DNA of 64,000 bases, from contig CAUJDW010000017.1 of the NCBI GenBank assembly GCA_963169455.1, forward strand, positions 1-64,000, given 5' to 3'. Position numbers and translations under genes: made by a program. Positions 18,741 to 27,507 of this stretch are shown here, one piece after another. This stretch comes from Bacteroidota bacterium (lineage in GTDB: Bacteria > Bacteroidota > Bacteroidia > Chitinophagales > Saprospiraceae). Positions within the stretch are counted from its first letter, which is position 1, and each line of letters opens with the position of its first letter. The notes beneath the pieces are model-generated. The model was given only the letters and a program-made list of their open reading frames with translations, did not search any database and was not told the DNA's origin.

Positions 18741-18795
18741 AATGGGTTTCTTTTTAAATAATCCATCATTCCAACACTCCAGCCATCTATTCTCC

Positions 18796-21700
18796 CTACT
18801 GCACCTGCTTCGCCAGCCGGAACAAGCGGGGCCTCTGCGCGTTAACTGCCGCCAGCACGTATTCCTGTTTGTTAATCCGGATGCCGGCCAATTGTTTAAC
18901 GTCTCCCCTTATAAAAAAGCCGCTTTGCCGGTTCTCGATCCGTTCGAACTGCCCTTCTCCGCGGTTGATCAGGACGTGGCCGAAGCTGGCGTCGAGTTTG
19001 GAGAACTGCGGCGTAAACCCGCTGTCATTGCCTGCCAGGATGAGGTCGTTCCGGGAATCGCCGTCCAGGTCTGTACAGTATATCCCGCAGACGCAGGAGA
19101 ACTGCACTTCGCGGGGCAGCTCTACCACCGTAAAATTGCCGTCGCCATTGTTGAGCGCCACGGCCGAACGGAAATAAGTAGCTTCCTTAACGAGGGCTTT
19201 TTTCAGCACATCCTCCGGAAAGAGATCCTGTATAGCCTTCGTGGCGTATTCCGAATGTTTGAGGTTCTGTTTTTTCAGGCTGACGATCTGTTCGGTCAGT
19301 TCCTTTTTCATAGGCACGGGCATGTCCTTTTCTCCTACCCGGCGGGTGATGATCTGCTCGGTGGCTCCGTTGTTGTCGAAATCGTGCACCCAAAGTTTGG
19401 CGGGGCCTTCCGGGCTGCCGCTGAAATAGAAGTTTTCACCCCGGTTGCCGAGAATGAGGTCCTGGTCGCCATCCTGGTCGACATCATCGGCTGCGATGGC
19501 GTACCACCATCCGGAATAGTTGGCCAGGTTGGAATTCACCCGCTGGAACAGGCCATCTCTGATTCGGAACACGGCGGGGCTCATCCATTCGCCGATAACC
19601 ACCAGTTCAGGGGTGGGATCGCCGATGAGGTCCACCAGAGCGGCGTTCGTCACCATGCCGATGTATTGAAGGGAGAGCGCATAGGCTTTTGCGGCATCCT
19701 TAAACCGGCCCTGGCCGTCATTCTGGTAGAGGAAACTCCGCGGGTCCTGGCCGTACTGGCCGGGAGAAGAACGGCTGCCGATGAAGAGGTCCATGTCGCC
19801 GTCCTGGTCAAAATCAAGGGGGACGGCCACGGAGGTGTTCAGGCCGTTAACCGGGAAAGCGCCCATGCTCTCCGTGAAGCCTCCTTTGCCGTCATTGAGG
19901 TAGAGGCGGTCCTGCATGTATCGGGAGCCAATGGGGAACTGGTTGCCGCCCGACCCGACGAAGAGGTCGAGGTCGCCATCCTGGTCGGCATCGAAGAATG
20001 CAGCGGCGGTATCTTCATAGTTGGCGCCTTGCTCAAAGGCCGGGACGCTGGCCTGAACAAAGCTGCCACCCGAGCGCTGCAGGTACAGGCGCCCGGGCGA
20101 GCCGGTGGCGCCGCCAATATAGGCGTCTTCCAGGCCGTCGCCATTGACGTCGCCAACGGCTGTTTTGGGCCCCTCCCGCGAAATCATGCGCATGGTGAGG
20201 CCTTCCTGGAAGAAATCGATGAAGTCGTTCTCCTGATGCGCTTCAAAAGGCGCCGTCGCCTCCTGAAGCAGAGGCGGGGCCGGGCGTTTGTAAGCATCTC
20301 CCGGCTCAACAGGGCTGCGGCTTTCCTTCGCGTAGTCGATCACCAGCAACTGGTTTACTGCGGGATTCCGGATCAGGCTGCGGCTTCGGTCCGGCCAGAT
20401 GACCTCCAGGGAATCCACCTGCCCGTTGCTTCCCAGCCCGAAGATGATGGGGTAATCGACCGACGACTGGAAGCCGCGGGTGGGTATGAGCTGGAAGTTC
20501 AGCTTTTCCGCCCCTTTGTATGCCACCACTTTGGCTCCGATGGCAAAGGTGTTTTTCTCCGGCCCTTTCAGTTGAACCTTGAGGTATTGGTGCTTTAACA
20601 GGCGTTCGCTGTTGTTTCGGTACAGGAAGGCCTGCTGGTTGAGGTTGTTGACCACCAGGTCGAGGTCGCCGTCGTTGTCCAGGTCGCCGTAGGCGGCGCC
20701 GTTGGAGAAGGAGGGGGTGTCGAAACCGGACGCCGGCCCGGCATCTTCGAAAGTAAGGTTGCCCCTGTTGCGGAAGAATTTGTTGCGAATGGGGTTGGAA
20801 GGCATCTTATCCAGGATGGTTTGCATTTCCTCTTTTTTTCCGGTCAGGGCCATTTCCTGGGCGACGTCGTTGGCAAAGAAGTCGATAAAATCCTGGTCGG
20901 TCACATCCTGATAGATGCCGTTGCAGACGTAGATGTCGCGGTATCCATCGTTGTCGGCGTCGAACAACAGGGCGCCCCAGCTCCAGTCGGAAGCGGAAAC
21001 GCCGCTGAAATAGGCGATCTCACTGAATGAGCCGTCCCTGTTGTTGTACTGCAGGGTGTTCTGCATGTACTGGTGGTAAAAATCCCGTTGCAGTTTCAGG
21101 TAGTAAACGTTGTAGTTTTCAAAGGTGGAAGTGGATTTCAGGCGGTATTCGTCATCGGGCAGCATGTCGGTGACAAAGATTTCCGGATAGCCGTCGTTGT
21201 TGATGTCGGCCATATCGGCGCCCATGGAGAAGGAGCTGAGGTGCTCCATCCAGTTTTTAATGCCTTCCTTAAAAGTGCCGTCTCCCTGGTTGATGTAGAG
21301 GTAATCGCGCTCGAAGAAGTCGTTGGAGACGTACATGTCGGGCAGGTTGTCGCCATTGATGTCGCCGATGGTGATGCCCAGCCCGAAGCCGATGAGGCTG
21401 CCGTAGATGCCGGCCTGTTCGGTGACATCCACGAACTTTCCGTCGTCGTTGCGCAGCAGTTTATCGCCGCCGCCCTTGAGGAAATCCCGCACCGGCCAGT
21501 CTTTGGCGTACAGCTCCCGCTTGTTGCTGTAGTTCAGGGTGTTGACCGGCATGAAGCTGTTGTTGAGGATGTAGGCGTCGAGGTCGCCGTCGAGGTCGTA
21601 GTCGAAGAAAGCCGCGTGGGTGGTGTAGCCGTTTTCGTTGAGGTTGTAGTCGGCGGCTTTTTCGGTAAAAGTTCCGGCCCAAGCCCCCTCCCGGCCTCCC

Positions 21701-22179
21701 CCAAGGGAGGAGGCTTGGGGGAGGCCTCCATTGTTGATAAACAGTTCATTCTCCTGGTCATCCCCTTCGACATAGCCGGCGTTGCAGACGTAGATATCGA
21801 GCCAGCCGTCGTTGTTGATATCCACCAGCACTACGCCGGTGCTCCAGGCTTTGGTTCCGCCGACGCCGGCTTTTTCGGTAATATCTTCAAACTGCAGTCC
21901 GCCCTTATTGAGGTAGAGCTTGTTCTTCCCCATGTTGTTGGTGAAGTAGATATCCGTCAGGCCGTCGTTGTTGATGTCGCCCAGGGCGGCCCCTCCGCCG
22001 TTGTAGAAGTTGCGGTAGCTGAAGATGTTAAAGTCTTCCGTATTCTCAACGGTGTTGACAAAGTCGATGCCCGATTTCCGGGACGGGACCTGTTCGAACA
22101 GTGGAGCGGAACCGGATTCGTTCCGGGAGGAACAGCTGAAAAGCAGGAGGATCAGGGAAAGACAGGAAAAAGCCCTCAT
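18796..22179 (-). CDS. VCBS/FG-GAP repeat lipoprotein with ASPIC-UnbV domain (CRTAC1 type), first copy
   Basis: 1127 residues. Lipobox LLFSC at the N-terminus. It has the same architecture as its downstream paralogue: propeller repeats with DINNDGLTDIYF, DYDLDGDLDAYI and DLDNDGDLDLVV, then an ASPIC/UnbV core (FAIGAKVVAYKGAEKLNFQ), then a second repeat set. Compared with the paralogue it carries about 17 extra residues (LPQASSLGGGREGAWAG) encoded by a palindromic element at 21681-21726. A 445-base gap with a terminator separates it from SusD, so expression may be partly uncoupled from SusCD. Confidence 0.85.
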   Translation of the reverse strand: MRAFSCLSLILLLFSCSSRNESGSAPLFEQVPSRKSGIDFVNTVENTEDFNIFSYRNFYNGGGAALGDINNDGLTDIYFTNNMGKNKLYLNKGGLQFEDITEKAGVGGTKAWSTGVVLVDINNDGWLDIYVCNAGYVEGDDQENELFINNGGLPQASSLGGGREGAWAGTFTEKAADYNLNENGYTTHAAFFDYDLDGDLDAYILNNSFMPVNTLNYSNKRELYAKDWPVRDFLKGGGDKLLRNDDGKFVDVTEQAGIYGSLIGFGLGITIGDINGDNLPDMYVSNDFFERDYLYINQGDGTFKEGIKNWMEHLSSFSMGADMADINNDGYPEIFVTDMLPDDEYRLKSTSTFENYNVYYLKLQRDFYHQYMQNTLQYNNRDGSFSEIAYFSGVSASDWSWGALLFDADNDGYRDIYVCNGIYQDVTDQDFIDFFANDVAQEMALTGKKEEMQTILDKMPSNPIRNKFFRNRGNLTFEDAGPASGFDTPSFSNGAAYGDLDNDGDLDLVVNNLNQQAFLYRNNSERLLKHQYLKVQLKGPEKNTFAIGAKVVAYKGAEKLNFQLIPTRGFQSSVDYPIIFGLGSNGQVDSLEVIWPDRSRSLIRNPAVNQLLVIDYAKESRSPVEPGDAYKRPAPPLLQEATAPFEAHQENDFIDFFQEGLTMRMISREGPKTAVGDVNGDGLEDAYIGGATGSPGRLYLQRSGGSFVQASVPAFEQGANYEDTAAAFFDADQDGDLDLFVGSGGNQFPIGSRYMQDRLYLNDGKGGFTESMGAFPVNGLNTSVAVPLDFDQDGDMDLFIGSRSSPGQYGQDPRSFLYQNDGQGRFKDAAKAYALSLQYIGMVTNAALVDLIGDPTPELVVIGEWMSPAVFRIRDGLFQRVNSNLANYSGWWYAIAADDVDQDGDQDLILGNRGENFYFSGSPEGPAKLWVHDFDNNGATEQIITRRVGEKDMPVPMKKELTEQIVSLKKQNLKHSEYATKAIQDLFPEDVLKKALVKEATYFRSAVALNNGDGNFTVVELPREVQFSCVCGIYCTDLDGDSRNDLILAGNDSGFTPQFSKLDASFGHVLINRGEGQFERIENRQSGFFIRGDVKQLAGIRINKQEYVLAAVNAQRPRLFRLAKQVQ
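21681..21726. repeat. Interleaved palindromic element inside a coding sequence
   Basis: Four arms in order A-B-A'-B': A 21681-21692 pairs with A' 21705-21716 (one mismatch), and B 21693-21704 pairs perfectly with B' 21715-21726. The 46 bases are in frame and encode a Gly/Ser-rich loop that is absent from the paralogous protein. It looks like a palindromic element inserted in a protein gene. Confidence 0.75.
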
Positions 22180-22624
22180 AGTACAAGGTGGTTAAAGGAT
22201 ACTCAAAAAGCAGCTTGCCGGTTTTGTTGACCAGGTGCAGGCCGAAAGCCATGAGAATGGCCGGAGGACAAGCCTGATCAACGAAATACAAAACCGACAA
22301 CTTGTTTTTTGAACACTACTGATGTCGAATTGGACGTGCAAAGTTAGGGTTATTTGGACAGAAAACCGTGAACGGAGGAGGATTTAACTGGTTGGCTGGG
22401 CAGTGGCGAACCGGGATTTACCGGATTTTGGGGTTACCGGATTTTTTCCTGGCAGAGGGAGGACAGCTTGCTGCCTCTCCACATCCTGGTAATCCCTTAA
22501 TCCCAAAAATCCCGGTTCGAGACTGCCCCGAAAATAAAGAAGGCTGCCCCGTTGGAGCAGCCTTCTTGTTTACATAAGCCATTTGCCAGGCTGGCGTACT
22601 GCCAACTGGCTACTGCCGGCTGTA
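22180..22624. other. Gap between SusD and the first VCBS gene
   Basis: 445 bases without a supported gene. Holds the SusD terminator (22537-22567) and a long inverted repeat with arms near 22398-22419 and 22507-22528, which share CGAACCGGGATTT exactly. Between the arms, ACCGGATTT-type units repeat. The remainder, next to the VCBS start, shows nothing clear. Confidence 0.6.
22537..22567. terminator. Hairpin terminator after SusD
   Basis: Perfect 11-bp arms AAGAAGGCTGC / GCAGCCTTCTT with a 9-base loop, 58 bases past the SusD stop in the direction of transcription. The following minus-strand bases are TATTTTC, a short T-rich run. Confidence 0.75.
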
Positions 22625-24151
22625 TTAGTTATACCCCGGGTTCTGTTCCAGGTTCGGGTTCACGGCCAGAGCCTGGTTCGGGATCGGGAAGAGCAGGCGC
22701 TCCTGTCCGGAAGCCGGTTTTTCGGTCCAGGCATTGAGGAACTTGCCGAAGCGGATCAGGTCCTGGCGGCGGTAGCCTTCGTAGTACAGTTCGAAGCCGC
22801 GCTCATCGAGCAGGTTGTCCAGGGTGAGGGTTCCCAGGCCAGCCACGCCGCGCTTGGTGCGAATCTGGTTGACGATTGTGCGGGCGTCGCCTTCATTGCC
22901 GTTGCGCAGCAGGGCCTCTGCCTTCATGAGCAGCACGTCGGCATAGCGGTAGAGTACATAGTCGTTATCAGCGTTGTCGCCGCTGTTGTAGTCGATCGGG
23001 TACTTGATGACGCGGATGCCGGTGACCTCCAGGTTGTTGCCCGTTTCGATCAGTTTGACCTCTTTGGTAAAGGCAAGCGGGTTGCCTTTGCGGTCCTGCA
23101 GCGGCGTGCCGTTCTGATCGAACTGCTGGCCTACGAGGAAGCCGGTGCGGACGCCGGAAACATCCGTTTGGCCTGGATATTCCCCACCGAGGCGGGGGTC
23201 GTTCTGGTCGAACTTGTCGTAGAAGTCGGCGATGGTCGTGAAGCCGTTCCAGCCGCTGGGGTTCTGGTTGTAGTGCAGATGGGCGAACCAACGGGAGCGA
23301 ACGTTACCACTGGAAACCCCACCATTGTTGAAGTTGGTGAAGATATTCTCGGTGGAGATCTGGTCGTTGTTCGGCGCGAAGTTGTCGAACATGTTGTCAG
23401 CCAGGGAATAGCGGCCGCTGTTGATGATCTGGTCGGCCAGGGTGATGACCTGGGTCATGTCGGACTGTTCGAACTTCGGGTTGGCGCGGTCGGCGAAGGT
23501 GCCTTTGTTGAGGTAACACTTCATGAGCAGCACCCTGGCGGCGTCTTTGTTAGCCACGTTGGCCGGCCCGTCGGGCAGGTCGTTGATGATGGCGTTCACT
23601 TCGTCGATGATGAAGTTCAGCGCCTCATCGCCCTTCAGTACGCGCGGCGGGTTGAGCAGGTTCTCGCCGGCTTCGCGGAAAGGCACCTGGTTCCAGCCGT
23701 CAGCAACGGCGAACATGACGAAAGCGCGCAGGAAGCGGGCTTCGGCAGCCTGGGAAGCGGAGGGGTTGAAGTTCAGGATGTTGGTCGTGTTGAACACCAC
23801 CTGCAGCAGTTCGTTGAAGGTGTCGCCGAGGAAGGCGTGGTCTGCGTTCCAGGTGTGGTTGTGCAGCACGCGCCATACGCCGTTGTCATCCCAGTCGGGC
23901 CCGCGGGTCGGGCCGATCACTTCGTCGGAGGTGTGTTCCTGGGCGGCCCAGAAGCGGGACTGATCCTGGAAGGGGTTGCGCAGGCCTTCGTAGGCTGCCT
24001 GGAGCAGGGCGCTCACGTCGGCGCTCTGTTCGATGAGTTCCCGCGCCTGGTCCCCGGTGAGGTCCTCTCTGAGGGTCTCTTCCAGGTCGGTGCAGGCGAA
24101 GGCGCCCATCGCGAGGAAAGCTATCAGTACTTTGTTAAGTTTCATATTCAT
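22625..24151 (-). CDS. SusD/RagB-family outer-membrane lipoprotein
   Basis: 508 residues from the ATG at 24151 (a GTG codon lies just upstream; ATG 24145 is also possible). Lipobox AFAC, then the typical start CTDLEETLREDLTG. Segments FLRAFVMFAVADGWNQVPF, RVLLMKCYLNKG, and the C-terminal YRYADVLLMKAEALLRNGN through GFELYYEGYRRQDLIRFGKF are hallmark TPR and tail regions of SusD. It binds the ligand on the cell surface and caps the SusC channel encoded 14 bases upstream. Confidence 0.95.
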   Translation of the reverse strand: MNMKLNKVLIAFLAMGAFACTDLEETLREDLTGDQARELIEQSADVSALLQAAYEGLRNPFQDQSRFWAAQEHTSDEVIGPTRGPDWDDNGVWRVLHNHTWNADHAFLGDTFNELLQVVFNTTNILNFNPSASQAAEARFLRAFVMFAVADGWNQVPFREAGENLLNPPRVLKGDEALNFIIDEVNAIINDLPDGPANVANKDAARVLLMKCYLNKGTFADRANPKFEQSDMTQVITLADQIINSGRYSLADNMFDNFAPNNDQISTENIFTNFNNGGVSSGNVRSRWFAHLHYNQNPSGWNGFTTIADFYDKFDQNDPRLGGEYPGQTDVSGVRTGFLVGQQFDQNGTPLQDRKGNPLAFTKEVKLIETGNNLEVTGIRVIKYPIDYNSGDNADNDYVLYRYADVLLMKAEALLRNGNEGDARTIVNQIRTKRGVAGLGTLTLDNLLDERGFELYYEGYRRQDLIRFGKFLNAWTEKPASGQERLLFPIPNQALAVNPNLEQNPGYN

Positions 24152-24168
24152 CACTTTTAAAAGGTCAA

Positions 24169-27126
24169 TTAAAAGGAAAAGTTAGCGCCAAATAAGATCG
24201 TTCTTGCCGAGGGGTAGGGGGTATATTCGATACCGTTCGAAGGCACCCCGTCTCTTTCGTTCACCGTGTTCACTTCGGGGTCGAAGCCCGTGTAGTTGGT
24301 GAAGACCAGCAGGTTCTGGCCCGTGATGTACAGGCGGACGTTCTTCACCGCGTTGCTGATGTTGCCCAGGTCGTAGGACAGGGTAGCGTTGGCCAGCTTC
24401 AGGTAGTCGCCTTTTTCGAGGTAACGGGAAGAGGGCTTAACCGAGTTGGCGGTGCTTTCCCGAACGTCGCCTTCCAACAAGCTGGCGTCGATGTTGCGGG
24501 AACCCAGGTTACCAATGGGTAACACCGTATTTGAGGTATTGTTGTACAGGTCCTGGCCCATGGCGCCGTTGAAGTTCATCACGAAGCTGAATTTATCCAC
24601 GGACAAGCTGGTGCTGATGCCTAAGAGGACGTCCGGGTTGGGGTCACCGACGAAAAACAAGGTGTTGCCTTCATCGGTAAGGTCATCCAGTCCGTCTTCG
24701 CCAATACCGTTCCATTCGCGGAGGTAGAAGGAGTTCAGGGGCTGGCCATTGGCCAGGCGCTGAGAAGTAGCGTTGGAGATACCCTGGCCGAACAGGGTGC
24801 CGGTCAATACAGCGGGGCCTTCATAATCTGTCAGTTCGTTGGTCAGGAAGGAAGCGTTGGCGCCCAACTGCCAGCTGAGGTTCTCCTTGTCAATAATGAA
24901 AGCGTTAAGGGCAACTTCAATACCGGAGTTGGTTACGACACCCGGCAGGTTGATCCAGTAGCGGGTGGCCGGCGCCGGTTGAATGGCCTGGAAGTTGAAC
25001 AGCAGGTCTTCACCCTGGCGGTTGAAGTATTCAATAGAACCGGACAATTTGTAGTCGAACAGTGCGAAGTCGATACCGGCGTTGATCGTCGTGGAGGTTT
25101 CCCACTTCAGGTCGGGGTTGGCGACGTTCTCCTGTGCGAGGGCGCCGTTGTTGCCCAGGCCGAAACGCTCCTGTGCCGAACCGGAGGGGAACTCCTGGTT
25201 ACCCGTCTGTCCCCAGCCCAGGCGCAGTTTCAACTGGTCGAACGGGCCGCCGGCCATGAAGTCCTCGTTGGTCAGGTTCCAGGCGAAGGCAAAAGAGGGG
25301 AACACGCCGTAGCGGTTGTTTTCCCCGAACTTGGAGGAGCCGTCAGCGCGCACCGTGGCCGTCAGCAGGTACTTGTCGCTGATGTTGAAGTTGGCGCGGC
25401 CGAAGTAGGACTGCAGTTCGGCGATCGGGTCAGCGAAGGAGTTGATGTTGCGGTTGTTGGGCGTGGAGTTCTGGATGGCGTTGGTGAAGTCTACATCATC
25501 AGAAATGAAGCCCCTGGCATTCATCGAGAAACCGCGGTTATCGAATTTCTGATATTCGTAGCCCACCACGGCGTTCAGGCTGATTGCAGTAGTCAAGTCT
25601 CTATTGTAGCTCAGCGTATGGGTAAATTGCTGGGTGGTCAGGGCATTGCTGGCAACAGCGGCATACCCAAAGTCTTCAACACCTTGAATGTTAATAAAAG
25701 ACTTGATCTGGGAACGGCGAAGGCCCACACCGTGGTTGATGCTGTACAGGAAACGGTATTCCAGGCCATCGGCCAGTTTGAAGGAGGGCGAGATGCTCCC
25801 CAGGATGTTGGTCAGGTTGGAACGGTCGTCGTAAGCAGCCAGCATGGCCAGCGGGTTAATGGTCGTCGAGCCTTTATCGAAGTTGAACGACCCATCCGGG
25901 TTGAGCAGGGAGCGGGTGGGGTTCCACTGCAGGGCCTGGCCCACGAGGCTGCCCGTAAATCCGGCGCTGGTGGAAATCGGGGCAATGTCTTCGGTAATCT
26001 GCGAAGCGAGCAGGTTAAAGTCCACGCTCAGCCGCTTGCTGTTGAAGAACTTGTAGGTGCCGTTTATGCTACCGGTGTATTTCTTCAGGCCGCTCTCCTT
26101 GACGATACCCTGCTGGTCGAGGTAACCGGCGGAAACGCGGTAGCTGCCATTGTCATTACCACCACTGATGGAGAAGTTGTAGTTCTGGGTGCCGCCAGTG
26201 CGCAGAATCTCATCCTGAGCATCGACACTGCCGCCGAAATCGCCGCCCGTGAGGCCGTATTCCTGCAGCGCCTGGCGATATTCATCACCGGTCAGCACGT
26301 CGTATTTCTTCAGCACGCTGCTGACGCCGCCCGCCAGGCTGAAATCAATGCGCGGGTCACCACTTTTACCTTTTTTGGTCGTTACAATAACAACCCCATT
26401 GGCGCCTCGGGAACCATAGATGGCCGTTGCAGAAGCGTCCTTGAGCACTTCGATGGACGCAATATCGGCCGGGTTGATAAAGTTCAGCGGGTTGGAGCCT
26501 GGGCTGTTACCCGTTTCCGGAATATCAGCACCCGGACGGGCAGAACGGCCGTCGAGCGGCACCCCATCGATCACGTACAGGGGCTGGTTGCCGGCGCGGA
26601 CAGAGGAGTTGCCGCGGATACGCACCGTGGATTCGCCGCCGGGCTGGCCGCTGTTGTTCAGGATCTGAACGCCGGCCACCTTGCCCTGGATGAGCTGGTC
26701 CGGAGCGGTGAACACCCCTTTGTTGAAATCTTCTTCTTTCACGGAAGCGACCGAACCGGTCAGGTCGGACTTTTTAACCGTACCGTAACCTACGACCACC
26801 ACTTCATCCAGCACCTGGCCGGCGGAAAGGGACACGTTGATCACGGACTGGTTGCCGATCTCGACGCGCTGGGAGGAAAATCCGGTATAGGAAAATTCAA
26901 GGGTGGTGGCTCCTGCGGGAACATTGATGGAGTAATTGCCATCAAAGTCGGTAATGGTGCCCGTGCTGGTCCCGATCACCAGGATGTTCGCCCCGATGAG
27001 CGGCTCGCCGGACTCAGCATCCGTTACCGTACCGGTGACTTCACGCTGGGCATAGGCGAAGTTGCTCAGGGCGAGCACGGCCAGTAACAGCACAAATTTT
27101 GTTACAAAGTCGACTTTAAGTTTCAT
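24169..27126 (-). CDS. SusC/RagA-family TonB-linked outer-membrane transporter
   Basis: 985 residues. Signal peptide to ~26 (LSNFAYAQ), then a carboxypeptidase-regulatory-like domain (REVTGTVTDAESGEPLIGAN to ~100), then the plug with the family signature VVVGYGTVKKSDLTGSVASV, then a 22-strand-type barrel ending in ILFGANFSF. It imports large ligands with TonB energy, capped by the SusD protein encoded just downstream. No FecR or anti-sigma gene is nearby, so control may be by another route. The substrate is not predictable; no glycoside hydrolase or peptidase lies in the operon. Confidence 0.95.
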   Translation of the reverse strand: MKLKVDFVTKFVLLLAVLALSNFAYAQREVTGTVTDAESGEPLIGANILVIGTSTGTITDFDGNYSINVPAGATTLEFSYTGFSSQRVEIGNQSVINVSLSAGQVLDEVVVVGYGTVKKSDLTGSVASVKEEDFNKGVFTAPDQLIQGKVAGVQILNNSGQPGGESTVRIRGNSSVRAGNQPLYVIDGVPLDGRSARPGADIPETGNSPGSNPLNFINPADIASIEVLKDASATAIYGSRGANGVVIVTTKKGKSGDPRIDFSLAGGVSSVLKKYDVLTGDEYRQALQEYGLTGGDFGGSVDAQDEILRTGGTQNYNFSISGGNDNGSYRVSAGYLDQQGIVKESGLKKYTGSINGTYKFFNSKRLSVDFNLLASQITEDIAPISTSAGFTGSLVGQALQWNPTRSLLNPDGSFNFDKGSTTINPLAMLAAYDDRSNLTNILGSISPSFKLADGLEYRFLYSINHGVGLRRSQIKSFINIQGVEDFGYAAVASNALTTQQFTHTLSYNRDLTTAISLNAVVGYEYQKFDNRGFSMNARGFISDDVDFTNAIQNSTPNNRNINSFADPIAELQSYFGRANFNISDKYLLTATVRADGSSKFGENNRYGVFPSFAFAWNLTNEDFMAGGPFDQLKLRLGWGQTGNQEFPSGSAQERFGLGNNGALAQENVANPDLKWETSTTINAGIDFALFDYKLSGSIEYFNRQGEDLLFNFQAIQPAPATRYWINLPGVVTNSGIEVALNAFIIDKENLSWQLGANASFLTNELTDYEGPAVLTGTLFGQGISNATSQRLANGQPLNSFYLREWNGIGEDGLDDLTDEGNTLFFVGDPNPDVLLGISTSLSVDKFSFVMNFNGAMGQDLYNNTSNTVLPIGNLGSRNIDASLLEGDVRESTANSVKPSSRYLEKGDYLKLANATLSYDLGNISNAVKNVRLYITGQNLLVFTNYTGFDPEVNTVNERDGVPSNGIEYTPYPSARTILFGANFSF

Positions 27127-27507
27127 ACACTACTAAGGTTTGGTTTAGGAAAAATCAACGTCTGGTCAAAATAAATTCTGATTGATTAGCTTCACATACG
27201 GCAAGCTTTACCTTAATTTCCGTTCAGTGTCTTGGGATAACTTCTTTGTATGGTGCGAGATTAGCTTTTTCTTTTTCCTTAAACCGCAAAGCTGAGATGA
27301 TCCTGGAATTGTGTTTTTTTAACACTAACTACGGCGTAAAAGTCTGAAATATGCGTGAAAAAACCAAAAATCAGATGGCCGATTTTTTTATACCCACCGC
27401 GAGCCAAATAATATTAGGAAAACAAAAGCTTTAAATTGTAAGTGGAACGATTGATCTTTGGCAAATGCTGCCTGAAATACCAGAAAAATCATCCTTTGAA
27501 CCCGGCT
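27127..27507. other. Divergent promoter region of SusC and the aspartyl protease
   Basis: 381 AT-richer bases between divergent starts; both promoters should lie here. I see no fully convincing TAnnTTTG box. GATCTTTG at about 27455-27462 is the closest for the plus-strand gene. No small gene is supported. Confidence 0.4.

Noticed and set aside
18718-20598. Long plus-strand open frames opposite the VCBS, SusD and SusC genes
   Set aside because: They are antisense shadows of high-GC genes; the minus-strand proteins have clear family motifs over the whole length.
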